DNA of 64,000 nt, from positions 310,001 through 374,000 of the forward strand of contig JAALGY010000031.1 of the NCBI GenBank assembly GCA_032358165.1, given 5' to 3'. Position 1 is the stretch's first letter, and each line of letters starts with the position of its first letter. The notes below the pieces were generated by a model. That model was not told the origin of the DNA, searched no databases, and worked only from the letters and a program-made list of their open reading frames with translations. Shown piece by piece: positions 1 through 12,800 of this stretch. Both the position numbers and the translations under genes were made by a program. This stretch comes from Diplosphaera chodatii. Its lineage: Eukaryota > Chlorophyta > Trebouxiophyceae > Prasiolales > Stichococcaceae.

Positions 1-2131
1 CCTGTGTCATGCTGGCGCAGGAGCGCGTTGCTGCACGCTGTGCACGAGCCAGCCCAAGCTTCCCGGCATGAACTCTTTCAAACCTTGAGTGGTTTCCTGG
101 TTGCATCCCCTGCAGGCTTTGTGTACACGGTGGCGGACAGTGTCGAGGACCTGATGAAGGGTCTGGGGGTGGAGAAGTATGAGACGAAAACGCGCGGCAC
201 CCGGGAGCAGCCGGCGGCGCGCATCGCGGGCGAAGGTGTGCACGCGAGGACTGCAGTTGAACCACTGACGGAACTGTGCAACAGGCATGTCATCCCGCAG
301 GCTGCATGGCGCCTGCGGGCGGCCATCCGTGCACGCTGCTGATGCTGTTGGCGCGGGAAAGCGGCAAGTGTCCGCAGTGCAGTCGGCGCTGTCGGTACAC
401 CATGGTGCAGAGCGGGCGGCTGGCCAGTCAAGAGCAAACTTGCCACTGGAGTGGAGCACTATGTCTGTGTGGCTGTCCTGCAGGTGTCTATGCCCTCACG
501 GGCAAGGCTGAGGGCGGCGACACGCGGCTGGCCTACAAGCTGGAGCTGCCTGAGGTGCGGGGCTGCCCTGTGGCAGGATACTGTGTGCAATGTCCGTGCA
601 TGCACAGTGTGTGCAGCATCGAGCAGCGAGTGTGCATGCCGCACTGCCATACCTGCAACCCTTCTGTGCGCACATGAGGGCAGCCAGCAGCACAAAGCTC
701 GTCAGTCGGTAGCACATCGCCTCCAGACGCGATGCAAGCTGTGACAATACTTTGTCCTGCACACTCGATCGTATGCGTTTGGCAGGAGCCAGGGGAAGTG
801 CAGAAGGACCTTGAGATTGAGAAGGAGGCGGCATACCAGATCTCTATCAAGGTATGCGACCTATGTACGTTTGCTGCACTGATGCTGAGCTGCTGTAATG
901 TTTCGGCTGTGATCACAGTGCAATCTGCTTGTGGCAACCTGTATCATTGACATGAGGCATTGACTTTCGTTGGTCCACCACTGCAGAACCCAGATATTGG
1001 TTCCCCAGGTGCTATGCTTGACCCTGATGTCAGCCCCATGCATGCAAACCGTGCACATCCCTGTGGACGGCAGGTGCCCTGGTCCTGCACCTAAACCTTG
1101 GTCTAATGCATGTGCTGCTCGTGCTGTGCAGCGAATGCCGGCCTCAAAGACAAGGCCGACTTCATCAACGACGACGAGAAGATGAAGCAGTTTGGTGCGC
1201 TTTGCAGCTCCAGCTGCACCGCTGTGCGCACCAGCTTGCTGGGCTTGCAGCACGAGGACCGTGACTTGCGACGCTGCTGCAGCAGCCTGCAACCCTACAC
1301 GCAAGAAGCTGGACGCACCGCGCGACGGGTTGCAGCAGCCCTACCTGCCGCACCCCTGGCGCTCCAACATGGGCTGCCCCCAGCGGCGCTGATGTGCTTC
1401 CCATGTGCGCGCCTCTGCAGGCAACTACCGGTGGATCGGCGCGCATGACCCCACGCTGCTGGACTACCCGCGCTGCGAGCTGCTGCTCATCGGCGGGGGC
1501 GCGGGGGAGAAAGGTCCGGCAGACCGGCTGCTGCCAGCTGCCCACCCTGGGCCCACTGCACCGCTGGCTGCCCATGCACCGGCGCACTGTGCCCCGCGGG
1601 CAGGCAGCTGTGATGCCAACACCACAGGCATGCGGCGCCGCTCTGACTTCAGTTGCTAGGTTACTTTCGTTGCACTGCTGTGTGCAGGACATGTGGACGA
1701 CGAGACCAAGAAGCACCTGGACGACGCGCTGCACGAGGAGGTGAAAACACCTGCACCAGTACTGTTCAATGGTCTCTCGGTGAGTGCAGCGTAGGGTCCC
1801 ACTGCGTTGCTCCGCATGCAAGGGGAGCAACAGGTGACAGCAGGTGCGTCGCTCGCGCGCTCACCTGCGCCATAGGTGTCGGTCGAATCAACGAAACGAA
1901 CTCAGGCAATGAGCACTGACAGGTGCCAGCCCGGCCAGTCGTGTCCCGGAGGTGTCCGAGCTCTGTGCCAATGCGCAGGTGGTCAAGGCGCTGCACGCGG
2001 CGAAGAGGGAGGACCAGGAGGGCGATGTGGAGGCGGAGGAGGCGGCGCTGCTGGCCAAGATGCGCTCGGAGCTGCGCCCCGAGGCCGAGGGCGTGCCCAC
2101 CGGGCCGGCGGCGGAGGGCACGTGGGAGTGA
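1..2131 (+). CDS. Unrecognised multi-exon gene, 5' end outside the window
   Basis: A chain of short exons in consistent frames is visible: about 116-235 (FVYTVADSVEDLMKGLGVEK), 484-554 (YALTGKAEGGDTRLAYKLEL), 785-851 (GEVQKDLEIEKEAAYQISIK), about 1131-1191, about 1301-1340, 1421-1514 (YRWIGAHDPTLLDYPRCELL), 1688-1740 and about 1951-2131, ending at TGA 2129-2131. Most are bounded by TGCAG acceptors and GT donors. The last exon encodes a charged, probably helical tail (AKREDQEGDVEAEEAALLAK) followed by a Gly/Pro/Ala-rich end. I do not recognise the family, and no signal peptide or membrane segment is seen in the visible part. The start lies upstream of the window, so targeting cannot be judged. 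I am fairly sure this is a real gene because of the acidic and amphipathic exon content and regular splice signals, but exon edges are approximate. Confidence 0.55.
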
Positions 2132-2268
2132 CGGGCGGCGGCGGGCGGCGGCGGGCAGGATTAGGGAGCCTTGGCCCATGGTGGTGCTGCCCGGGTGCTA
2201 CAGGGTGGTCAGCCGACGCCCACCGAGCCGGCGGCGGAGGGCAAAGGGGAGTGATGGGCGGCGGCGGG
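2098..2268 (+). repeat. Imperfect direct repeat spanning the stop codon of the first gene
   Basis: Two copies of a roughly 48-bp unit lie about 122 bp apart, one at 2098-2147 and one at 2221-2268. Both contain the run CCGGCGGCGGAGGGCA, then GGGAGTGA, then GGGCGGCGGCGGG. The first copy encodes the last residues and stop of the upstream gene. The second would encode an almost identical tail with its own stop (PTEPAAEGKGE). It looks like a local tandem duplication of the end of the coding region. Confidence 0.7.
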
Positions 2269-2271
2269 CAA

Positions 2272-3300
2272 CGATGGGCAGATTCGAGCGCTATGCCCAC
2301 TGCTGATTGCCTGCGGTGCTGCAGAGGAGCTTCCTGTAGTCACAGCACACTGAGGCCAGCTTTTGACCAGAGGGCCTGGGGTCAGCTGATGACCTGGAAG
2401 TGAGCCAGCTCCGGCATACGCAGACATCATGCTGCATGTTGGCGCGACAGCATTGGGCAAAAGGCGACTGGATACAGACCAGCCTTGCAGGTGTGCACAG
2501 TGACCTCAGCATCTAAATTTCGGCGTGTTGGCCATGAATAAGAAAACAACCATTCTGTTCTGTTCTAGTATGTGTTCCATAGCAAGCGCAGCATGCTGAT
2601 GTTCCGCCAGCATTATGTGCGAAGGCCGCATCATGCACGCATATGCCTGCCTGAATGATTGAATGACGATGCACTGTGAAGCCCCAAAACGCTTGAAGAA
2701 ACACCGAGCAAGCTGGACAACCCCGAAGTTTTTGCAACAACAAGTGAAGGTGTTGGCCGGTTCCAATCCTCGGTTGAGAAAACCACGTAGAAAGCTGCAT
2801 TGTGACTCCAATTCCTGATTGCCACATCGGCGAGCCAGCTTAGAGTCTCAGTCCCACAGCCGGCCTGGCGCCACGCGTAGGCTGAACTCCGCCAGCGTGA
2901 GAATCCCCACCGCCAGGCCTGGCGGCACCGCGGCTGGGCAGGGGAAGGACGTCAGCAGCGCCAGGCTGCACATACCACGGCGATTGGGTCAGTACGGTGA
3001 GACAACATTTGGAAGAGACCAGAGCAGCAGGCATCGCAGCATGGTTCACACAGGGCATGGTTCATACAGGGCACGTGATCCCAGTGTGCATGCGGTCAGT
3101 TACTGCTGCAGCCGCAAGCCGGGCGCGTGCCTGCCGAGGCGGCGCGCCCACCAGAGCGTGCTGGCCATCGCCGCGCGCGGCTGCCACACCTGCGACAGTG
3201 GGCAGCCAGGGATCTGCAGCGAGGGTGGATCTCAACGTTTGACCGCAGGGCGTCTATTGGGTCACGTAGCACGTGATCAACACGGTGCTCTGTCAGCTGC
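2272..3300. other. Gene-poor stretch, possible 3' exons of the minus-strand gene
   Basis: No convincing gene was seen here. Two minus-strand stretches are open and hydrophobic: 3198-3110 (VWQPRAAMASTLWWARRLGR, after an acceptor-like CGCAG) and about 2980-2848 (CSLALLTSFPCPAAVPPGLA, then a stop). They could be terminal exons of the Gln/Ala-rich minus-strand gene, but the joins could not be proven. From 2510 to 2800 the sequence is AT-richer than its surroundings and holds no coding signal I trust. Confidence 0.3.
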
Positions 3301-3477
3301 TCAGACAGCGCCCAGCCGGTGGTGGGTGAGGCAAAGGAGCAATAAGCAGCAGCAGCAGCAGCTTCCGCAGGTGCTGCGCCCCTGACGCAGGGCAGCCACA
3401 AACGCCAAAGCCTGCGCCCCATCCAGCAGGTGCATTGATGTTGCGTACACACACACAGAAACGCAAAAACAACTCAC

Positions 3478-5700
3478 CACCAGGTCGAGCAGCTGGCGCA
3501 GCGGCAGCGCCACCAGCGACGCCCGCAGCAGCCGCGCCCACCCGCGCTTGCCCAGCGGCCGGGGCTCCCGCCACACGAACGGCCGCCCAGCTGCCCACCC
3601 GCCTGCTGCCGCCAGCTGCTTCCTGCTGCCGGGCACGCCCTCCAATGGGCAGGGCGCGGGGGACGCCGGCTCATGCTGCTGCCTGCTGCTGGTGCGCAGC
3701 CGCTTGGCACGCCAGGCCAGTCCCAGCGCTGGATCTGCTCTTGCTGCAGGGTGGGTCGGGGTGTGGTCCGCAGAGTCACGACCCGCCTGCCGCTGCCAGC
3801 TGCCGCTGCTGCTGCCCGACTGGTGCGACGACAGGCGCTGCAGGCTGTCGCACAGCTGCGCCGCTGGGACCACTGCGTTGGACGACGCGCTGGCCAGGAC
3901 AGCTGCCAGCGTGAGGTGCTGCTGCTGCTGCTGCTGTGCCACCGCCGCTGCCGCTGCCGACGCCGCGGCTGCCAAGGCGGCCTGGTGCTGCTGCATCAGG
4001 CCCCCTGGCGCAGCAGACCCAGCTGCAGCCCCGGCCAGGGCTGGCGGGACTGGTGGCTGCAGCTGCGGTTGCAGCGCCGGGAACTGCGCTCCCGAGATCG
4101 CGGCGGCCAGCAGCGCACTGGACGGGTACACAGGCTGCACATGCTGCGCGCCCCCGGCCCCGGCTGGCGCCGAAGCGGGCTGCGGAGGCCGCGACGCCCG
4201 CCACTGCTGCATGATGCTGCCGAGAGCCCCGCTGGGGTCGCTGGCAGCCCGCCAGCGGTCGGCTGCTTGCGCTGCTGCACGCGCTGGCGTCTGCGCCGCT
4301 GCCGCTGCACTCGCTGCACCTGCGGCAGCAGCTGGTGCTCCAGGCACAGCCGCTGCGCCCGCCACCAAGCCGTCTGCCTTCCGGCGGCGGTAGTCGCTGA
4401 TGGCCGCAGCCCACTCCAGGGCGTGTGCCGAGCCCCGCAGGTCGGGCGGCAGCTGCTGCTGGAAGCCGGGCGGCGGCGGCTGCAGGGCCGCGGGGCGCTG
4501 CAGGCGCTGCAGCAAGGCTGCGCTGGTTGGCTGCGGCTGTGTCGTCCCTACAGACGTCCTGCCAGCATGTGGTGTTCCGCTGGCGTCGCCCCCGGCCCCC
4601 GCGCCAATGCCGACGTCACCCTCCCCGCTGCCGCCGCTGCTGCTGCTGCTGGTGTGGCGTGTCGGCGGGACCCGTGGCTTGGGCTGTCGCTCAGCATGGT
4701 GCCGCGGCCCGTCCGCCGTGGCTGCTGCTCCCTCGCTGGCGGGGGCAGCCCTCGGCTTGGCCTTCCGCTTGCGCCGCCGCTTCTGCACATCTGACGCCTG
4801 CAGCTGCCGCTGCATCTCCAGCAGCATGCGCTGCACAGCCGGGTCGGAGGCATAGGACGGGGCGCCGAGAGCCCCCCCTGCAGCGGCCGCTGCGCCGGCG
4901 GCGATGTCATGATGCGCAGGCCTGTGATCCAGCACACGAGCAGGGCACTCAATCTGGGATAGAGCTTGTCAGCGCTGAGACAGTGCTCAACTGCCGCACT
5001 GCTGAATATACACATCCATATGCGCCTCCAGGGTGTCTCCTCAGGCGGTCGCACCCCTGGTGGAAGGCTGCTGGATTGCTGCCGGCGCCGCGGTTGATGG
5101 CCGGCAGCTTGCGGCGGGGCGGTCGCGGCAGCGGCTGCTGCTCAGTCACGCCGGTATGGCCGAGTCGGTGGGGCTGCGACGCCTGGTGCGGGGACGCGCT
5201 GGGCCCTGCTGCTGCGCTGTCGTGGCTGGCGGCGGGCAATGATCGCATGCTGCCAAGCACTGATGCCGCCACAGCGGATGTGCCCTGTCGCCCCTGCGAC
5301 ACACAGGAAGTGGTCAGAGCCAGTGGCGCAACTGAAAGTGAGGTTGGTCCCTCTATGGGTGGCCACACACTGCACACAGTCTACACTGCCTCCACGCTCT
5401 GCAGTGCACGACTGACCTGTCCCGCCACCTGGTCTAGTCGCTGCCGCTTTGGGCTCGGGCCAACGCTGTCCTGCTGTGCGCCGTGGCTCCAGCTGCCCCC
5501 ACGATCGCCGCTGGTTGAGGAGCTGTGCAACATTGCAGAGGGCCAGAGGCCACTAGCCTCATGGACCGCAGGCGTCAGCCCGGTTACTAATGCCACTCAG
5601 GCGTCCCACTGTTGCCGGGTCCATGTGCTGGCCGCCCAACAACGGCGATCCTGACGCACTCAGGTTCCCTGCAGACGGGGACATGCTCTGATCAGCAGGA
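3478..5700 (-). CDS. Low-complexity Gln/Ala/Ser/Pro-rich protein, possible nuclear regulator
   Basis: The core is one long exon, 4953-3478 (about 490 codons), starting after a good acceptor (TCTATCCCAG) and ending at a GTGAGT donor. It encodes alternating Ala/Gln/Gly/Pro-rich sequence, a seven-Gln run, and a very basic cluster (QKRRRKRKAKPR) that could be a nuclear localisation signal. Upstream exons at 5293 to about 5058, about 5527-5417 (SPKRQRLDQVAGQ, also nuclear-signal-like) and about 5672-5580 continue in similar Ser/Gly/Pro-rich style. The exon ends with a more ordered piece (VWREPRPLGKRGWARLLRAS). No known domain is recognisable. This composition is common in algal transcription or chromatin regulators, but that is inference from composition only. 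The start codon and the 3' end are unresolved. Confidence 0.5.
3916..3937 (-). repeat. (CAG)n tract encoding poly-glutamine
   Basis: An uninterrupted GCT/CTG triplet run on the plus strand reads as seven consecutive glutamines on the minus strand, inside the long low-complexity exon (context AAVAQQQQQQQHLTLAAVL). A second CAG run lies at 3343-3363, outside the confident exon. Both are candidates for length variation between strains. Confidence 0.8.
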
Positions 5701-6891
5701 GTTGGCAGCTGGTGGTCGGCTGGTGCCACCAAGTGCGACTGCCTCCTGCCTCGCATTACGAGCTCTCTGCACCATAGACTGCTCGTATAGCCTGAGAGTG
5801 TATCCTGAAGTTGGTAGGTGGCGAGTCTCGCGCGACAGCTGTGGAAGCAACTGAAACGATGGCCCCTGGGTAACGTCGATGACACAGGCTGCCGCTTGAA
5901 GCAAGAGCCCAGCTAGCAGGGGGCAAGCCTCTCAAACGTCTCCAATGTGCTACTGCAGACCATACAGAAAGCTGGGTGGGCCCGGCAGCGGCTGTGGCGG
6001 CGAGGCTGGGCCGTACCATACATTGACGAGTAAAAATGTACCATGTGTGCCTTCAGACTGATCGAAACGTGGCGAAACGTGCGGAGGAGGTATGCCGCAG
6101 GTTCGGCACGGTCAGGGGAGCGCCCCACGGGTGAGCCTGGCCCAAGTCACCAGATGGGGGCTGTTGATGTCGTGTCGCGTGGCACACATGCTGGTACTTA
6201 CAACAACACACCGAGGCCTAAACACCGTCGCTTTTGCCTGAACTCGTGCATATGGTCGTAAGACGATAGAGTTACTTGCCAGTAAGGGTTCAGTAAGGAG
6301 CCAGGTGCAGGAAGGGGCCGGCACACCTGGATGACGCAGCCGGTGGGACGTGCGAGGACACCCGGCGCTGACGCACAACGCCGATCAGGGATCTCCGGCT
6401 TCGAGCGAAGGCACAGGACGGCCGATAGTGCCAGCTTCTGGCGGACAAGAGCCGTCTGAAAGGCCGCGCACGGCGCCGATGCACGACTGCAGCTGTGGCC
6501 GGGGTTGACTCAACCTTTGGTCCCGGCTCACCAAATGCCCCGGCCGGCGCAGGTCTTGCAGTCTTGTCACTCTGAGCTGGCCAGGGCAGTCGGAAGCAGC
6601 TGGTGCCCTGGTGGCATCACACAGGGAGGCCCGTCCCTTCACCGACCAGGCGGCACGGTGGCACTGCAAGGCATGTGCAGCACGGACTTGGCGCGTGATC
6701 GTCTGCACGCTGGCCATGCAGTGCTGGCAGGCCCCGATGTCATGCTCACATTTTGTCGATAGCACTCGTGATCAACGTCCATCAGATTGCGCGATTTTGC
6801 GGCAATAACGCTGGCAGGCAGGGTACACAAGCCTGATGACCAGTGATAGTTGTGTACCGGTCAACCACGTTTGATCAGCAGCCAGATTGCA
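5701..6891. other. Region between divergently transcribed genes; no confident gene
   Basis: Short open stretches occur on both strands but none is supported by splice signals plus recognisable protein. The first exon and promoter of the minus-strand Gln/Ala-rich gene may lie here, and the promoter of the glucosyltransferase must lie just before 6892. Confidence 0.35.
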
Positions 6892-9800
6892 ATGCCGTGT
6901 TCCCGCGGCATAGCATGTGCGCTGCATGCCGTGATGCTGCTCCTCTGCATGGCGCTGGCGCCGCAGATGGCGCATGCCCAGGCCAGACAGTCTGGCAGAG
7001 GCGCCAGCGTCGCGCTGACGGCCAAGTGGAACAGCACCGCAGCGGTGCTCGAGGCTGCCGAGTTTCTGGTACGCCCGCCATTGCACATCCCTCTGGATCC
7101 GGCGCACCGCCTCCACAGACATACGTGCATGCCTTCCGATGGGATGGGCAAACTTCCAAACCACTGCCGTGCAAACATGCACACCATCCGCTTCGGCTTT
7201 CGAATGATGCAGGCAGATGAGAGCCCGGCGCAGTTCTGGGCCTTTGTGGAAGGATGGTCCAGCCGCGGCGGTGTTGCTGAGGGGACTGATGAACAGGACT
7301 GCTGGGGGCAGATCACCACCGCGGCGGCGGCGCACGTGTCCCCCAGCCTCGGCCGCCTGCTGCCGGTGGTGGTGGCCAGCCGGCAGTATTCCCCGCGCCT
7401 GGAGCTGTTCGCGACGCTGGCTGAGGATGCCGCCCCCTCGGAGCAGGTCGGGCCACTGCTCCATGCACTCTAGTCAATCCAGCATGCATGCCTTCCCGGT
7501 TGGGAGAACGCATGCTGTGCCAGCGTCTCAGGAGAACCACGGGGACTGCTGCAGTGTCATCACCTGGCCATGGTGATGTAGACGCATGTAAAGTGGTGCA
7601 GGCTTGCTGCTGGGTGGATGTGCACGGCCGCAGCGCGACCACAGCCGCAGAGCTGGATGGGTTGCTATCTCAGCCAGCTGACAGCGGCGCAGCCCCTGAG
7701 CTGTACGAGATCGACCATGTGTATGGCGGCAGCAGCGGCAGCGCCTCGGCCACCACAGCCATCCTGTATGGCGCGGCTGGCACGCAGTGCTTTGCGGCGC
7801 TGCATGCAAAGCTGGCTGCAGCTGCAAATGCGTCAGGTGGGTCAGCAGCACATCACTGCTGTGGCTGATGGTCTCAGTTGCGGGGCTTTGTGGCAACCTC
7901 ACATAGGCCATGGGGTATGCACTGCCATGCCGGATATGCAAGATACCCTGCACTTGTCAGAACAGGAGCACTGCATCGCACAGGCTCATCCCTCAGGTAC
8001 GTGCACCGGCCGGTGCTGCGGGAGGCGTGTCGCTCCGGGGCATCCGCCGCCGCTGCATGCAGCTTCCACGGCGCCGGCGTGCCGCTGCAGCTGCCGGGCT
8101 TCGGTGTGGAGATGGCCATCAAGAACATGGAGTACTCTGCGCTGGACGACTCGAAGGCGAGGAACACGCAGCTGGGTTGTAGGAGGATGCACAACAGTCA
8201 GCGAGTGCAGTGCCGCAGATCGTGACACTGCTGCACCTGATGCGGCTATCAGCCATCCCTGTTTGCAGCCCGACCCTCCTGTCATGCACTGGCTCAACGC
8301 CCAGAGCATGGTGAGGCAAGGAGGGGAAAGCACAGGTCTGCGGGATGGAACACGGCCGTGTGCACAGAGTCAAAACGCAGGCGTCGTGGCGGACGGTGAA
8401 GTTCACGGCAGTTCACTGTGCAGGCGAAGAAGGAGGCGGCGGATGCGGAGGCGGAGGCCCTGGAGGGGGGCGGCGAGGCGGAGGGCTTCCACTTTGGGCG
8501 GTTATTAGAGCGCAAGCCGGAGGCACGCCCCGAGCTGCTGGCCTTCCGGGACGCGCTGCTGGCGTCCGCCAACCAGGAGCAGAAGCTCAAGGTGGGCCCT
8601 GCTTCCGGCTGTTGCTGCGCTCTGAATGACAAACACCCTTGTGAGGCCGCTCACCATCCATGCATACGGACTATGTTCCGTGACCACCATTGAGGTGGTT
8701 CAAAACACCAGCTGCAGATTGGCGCTTGAGAGATTTCGGCTTTCGCGACCGTATCTGGGCGCGATCTGACTGCTTTCTGATTTGAAGTCTGAAAATCTGA
8801 AGTCTTACCAGGCAAAACCCTGTCCCGCTGCAGGTGTGGGACCTGAAGGACCTGGGGCTGCAGGCGGCGCAGCGCATCCTGGACTCTGCCGAGCCGCTGC
8901 GCCTGCTGTCCGAGCTGGCGGGCAGCTTCCCGTCGCACGCCGGGCCGCTGTCGCGGCTGGAGGTCGCGCCCGAGAAGCGCACCGAGTGGGCCATGAACCG
9001 CCGCATCATGCAGGTCAGCCCCACCAACCGCGAGATATTTGTTTGGAGCTAAAGTACAGCTTTGTCAGAAACGCTTCCTTTCAGTTCAACCATGCACGTA
9101 CATCAGCTGAAGCGCCTGCAGACACGAGTGCACATCACGACTTCTCCACAATGAGAACATGTGGGACACAGGCAGAGATCAGTGCTGAGCCTCCCTGTGC
9201 CGCCTGCTGGCTGTGACGCCATTGAGCACAGGCTGCCCCCCCAACGCAGGTCGGCGCCAATCTGATGCTGCTGAACGGCCACTTCATTGACGCATCAAAC
9301 CTGGACCTGTTCTCGATTCTGGACCGGGTTCGCAAGGAGGTGAGCCAGAGCTGCAGCAGAGTGTGCAATGCTGAAGCATCCACACGCGACTAGCATGGTT
9401 TCCTGACGCTGCATGCTTGAAGCACTGTCTGCCTTGTGCATTTCTTACCATCCCCTTCTGGACAACGTGGAGTAGTGCCTTTTGCAAATGCTAGGGCTTG
9501 GTGCTTGCCTGTTTTGTGACATGACGCCCGACTGACATTTCGCCATCGCACGCTGCATCATAGGTGGCCCTCACAGGGCGGCTGCAGGACACCGGACTGG
9601 CGGGTGCCGATATTGCGAGTCTGCTGGCGCTGCGAGCGGAGGCGGCAGCCGCCGCCGAGGTGCGCCAGCTCCTCGACAGTAAAGCTTCCAAATGGTCTGG
9701 CGGCCAGGGTTTTGCCGCCACATGGTCTGGCGGCACAGCGAAACAGCAAAGGTTGCACCGCTTGCGCTTGCCGATACCAGTGACGGCAGCGCTCCACTTC

Positions 9801-12800
9801 AGGTAGTGTCACACGCGTCCCACAAGCATATCGCTGGCGTGCGCAGGCGGAGCAGCGTGTGAATATAACAGCCCCGGCGGGAGCCGTCACGTGGCTGAAC
9901 GATCTGGAGTCGCTCACGGACGTGCGCTATGCCCGCTGGCCCCGCCAGCTGCGGGAGCTGCTGCAGCCTGTGTTCCCGGGCCAGGTGCTGGTTTGTGCTG
10001 CCTGTGTGCGGTGACTTGCATCACTCCGACCAGGGCCACCATGAGGACACTGCTGTGTGGCTGGAGCGGCATCTGCTGGTGCACTGCTGGCAGCAGGCAA
10101 GCAAAGGTTAAGGCTCGGAATTGTGACGTCCCAGAGCAGGCTGCAGCGTGCCGATGGCCATCTGGTGCACTCAACAGAGAACCTGCGCTTGTCCTCCTGT
10201 GCAGATGCATGCTGTGGCGCTGAACATCTTCAACTACATTGCCGTGGTGGACCTGGCATCGTCAGAAGGCCTCACGCTGGCCGCGGCGCTGGGCGAGATG
10301 GTGGCGGATGAGTACCCCGTGCGGGTCGGCCTGCTGCCGAGTTTGCCGCCAGGTGCTGTACAGGATGACACAACCCAACAACCTCATCAGCTGGGCCCAC
10401 CACTGCTCCCCATGCGGGGCAGCGCTGCTGTGTCTCCTTGGCTTCAACCCTATCGTAATGCTGTCTGTAGATGCTGGCGCGGTGCCCTGGCATCAGCAGC
10501 CACCAGCGCAGCAGGCCGCAGCGGCGGCGGCGGCCATCCAGCAGGGCCTGGGCAGCGCGGCTGCCGAGCTGCTGGTGGCGCAGCTGGCTGCGGCGGCGGC
10601 GGTGGATGCCGCGACTGAGATGGCGCCGCCACACAGCGAGCTCACCACTCAGCAGGTGTCCCCACCATCAGCCCTGCATCTGGGCAACATCTCACGGGGT
10701 CTGGCTGGCGTGCGATAGCTTGCTGCACGCCTATGGTGTCGTCCCAGGCCGATGCCATCCATATTGAAACCCGCTTGACTGCATCTGCAGGTGGAGACGG
10801 CATTTGAGAGGGTCTGGCAGCAGGCGCTGTCTGCGGGGGACGACCTGGATGTCGAAGTGGATGACGAGGATGTCGCACAGCTGGCGCCGGCAGCAGCCTT
10901 GCAGCACCTGCAGAACGGTGTGTGAGATGTGCGACGGATGCTCCACACCCGTCTTCCACAGTGGCAAGTGATTTGAGTGCTCCGCAATGTATGCGGTGTG
11001 CGTCAATGTGCGTCAGTGCAGTCCATACCGCTGATGCGCATGTCTGTCCGCAGGCACAAGCTTCGCGACAGGCGTTCAGGAGGCCGTGGTGGCCGCAGCC
11101 AAGTTTGCAAGGGCAAAGGGGCTGTCAAGCGGTGCGGCACACGTGCATACAACAAAAACTACAATGCAACGACCAGCCTCCTTGCCCATGCTTTGCACGG
11201 CTGCTGTTCAGGGGCATCAGCTGCAGACCCATGGTCCACCATCCTGCCATGTAGTCGAATACTTCAATCCGAGCCTGCCAGCGATGCAAGGCGGCTGGCC
11301 TGCTTTGCACACAGGGTCCGGCACGCCGCTGCTGTCGCTGAACGGCGTCGTGGTCGAGGTGCCGCCGGGCAGCTCGCCGTCAGTGCTGATGTGGCGCCAG
11401 CTGGCGGGCGCTGCGCTGCAGCAGGAGATGCGCCAGGCACGGCCCCAACCTTTGCCCCAGTCATGCCAATCAATGCGGCCGTGCAGACGCGTCACCGTCA
11501 GTCGGCGAGAACAGAGGTTGACGGCTGAGCCATCTGTCGCCGACCCCAAAATCCTTGTGGTTGCATCATCACCAGCCATGCTGCAAGTGGAGCAGGTGCA
11601 GCAGTGGACGTACTACGGGCGGCTGGACGATGCTGGCCGCCCAGCCGAGCCGCTGCTGTCGACGGTGCTGTCGTTGGGCGCGGCGCTGCCGCGGCACAAC
11701 CCCCGCATCCTGCCCAGCGTCACTGCAGGCGCGTCCCCGCCCTATATACTGCACCGCCCCCTGAACATCGTTTTGGGCTGCGTGCCACTGCTGGACCAGC
11801 GTGCAGCAGCAGACGCGTAGATGTCGATTTTGCGCATGCCCCCCTGCAGATGAGGACCCAGCAAAGCAGGTGGCGCTGTCGACAGAGCAGCTGGCGGCCA
11901 TCAGCGGCGCCAGCGAGCAGCCGCCGTACCTGCACGCAGCCGGCAGCGGCGAGGAGGTGAAGGCCGCCACGCACTGGGTGGCTGCAGACCCCGCGTCGAA
12001 GGTATGTCGTGGTTGCTCTGTCACGCTCTCTGTGGCATACATGCAGATGGCAAATCGTGGCACCAGACCAGGGTTGTGCATCACCATGTGGGAAATCCAG
12101 ACTGGCGTCACATTGCGTATTTGCACCAGTGAGGAGGGTGTTCTACATGCGTATTATATCGCCACGCACAGAGTGGCAGGGAGCTGGTGCTGGCCGCGCT
12201 CGCCTTCATCGGCGGCGAGGTGGGCGACGCCTCGCGGTCGCGGGTGGCCATCCTGCACAACCCGGCCGCCGCCGCCGCGGGGCCGCCCAGCCAGCTGCAG
12301 CGCCTGCTGCTGGCGGCCGCGGCCGCGCCCAGCAGGCGCCCCAAGCTGCCGGGTACGCGCCCTCCTTCCCCAACACAACTGCCAACAGTTTAGCAGGGAG
12401 GGCTGCTGTGCACTGTATGAGGTTGTGTTGTCAGGGTGCGTAGGGCGAGCAGAGTAAGGGCCCCCTGCTGCGGTGCCTTTACCTGACCCAGCCTGGGATC
12501 TGCAGGCTTCCTGGCGGCCCTGCTGAGGCGAGATGACTTGGTCGATGCACTGGCGGCGGCGGACGGTGGGTCAGCGGCGGAAGCGGGAAGCCCTTTGTCC
12601 ACGGCCCTGGGCCTCGCCGAGGAGACCGGCCTGAATCGGAAGGGCCTCGAGCGGCTGCTGGCCGAGGAGCCGGCGGATGCTGCGGCCACCCTGCAGCAGC
12701 ACGCCCGCCTGGCAAGGTACCTGCAACGTTGAGGGATGCCCCACCATTGCAGCTGACGCAGCGCATGCGCGGGCCAACATCAGTTGTGTGAACCAGTGCC

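Noticed and set aside
3301..4935. Plus-strand open frames opposite the Gln/Ala-rich exon (e.g. 3548-4393 and 3673-4794)
   Set aside because: Long frames on both strands are expected from GC-rich triplet repeats. The minus strand has the better splice signals and the nuclear-signal-like clusters.
6385..6765. Minus-strand open frame with a cysteine/histidine cluster (TKCEHDIGACQHC)
   Set aside because: It looks ring-finger-like, but the frame has no ATG at its start, only GTG, and no linked exons were found.
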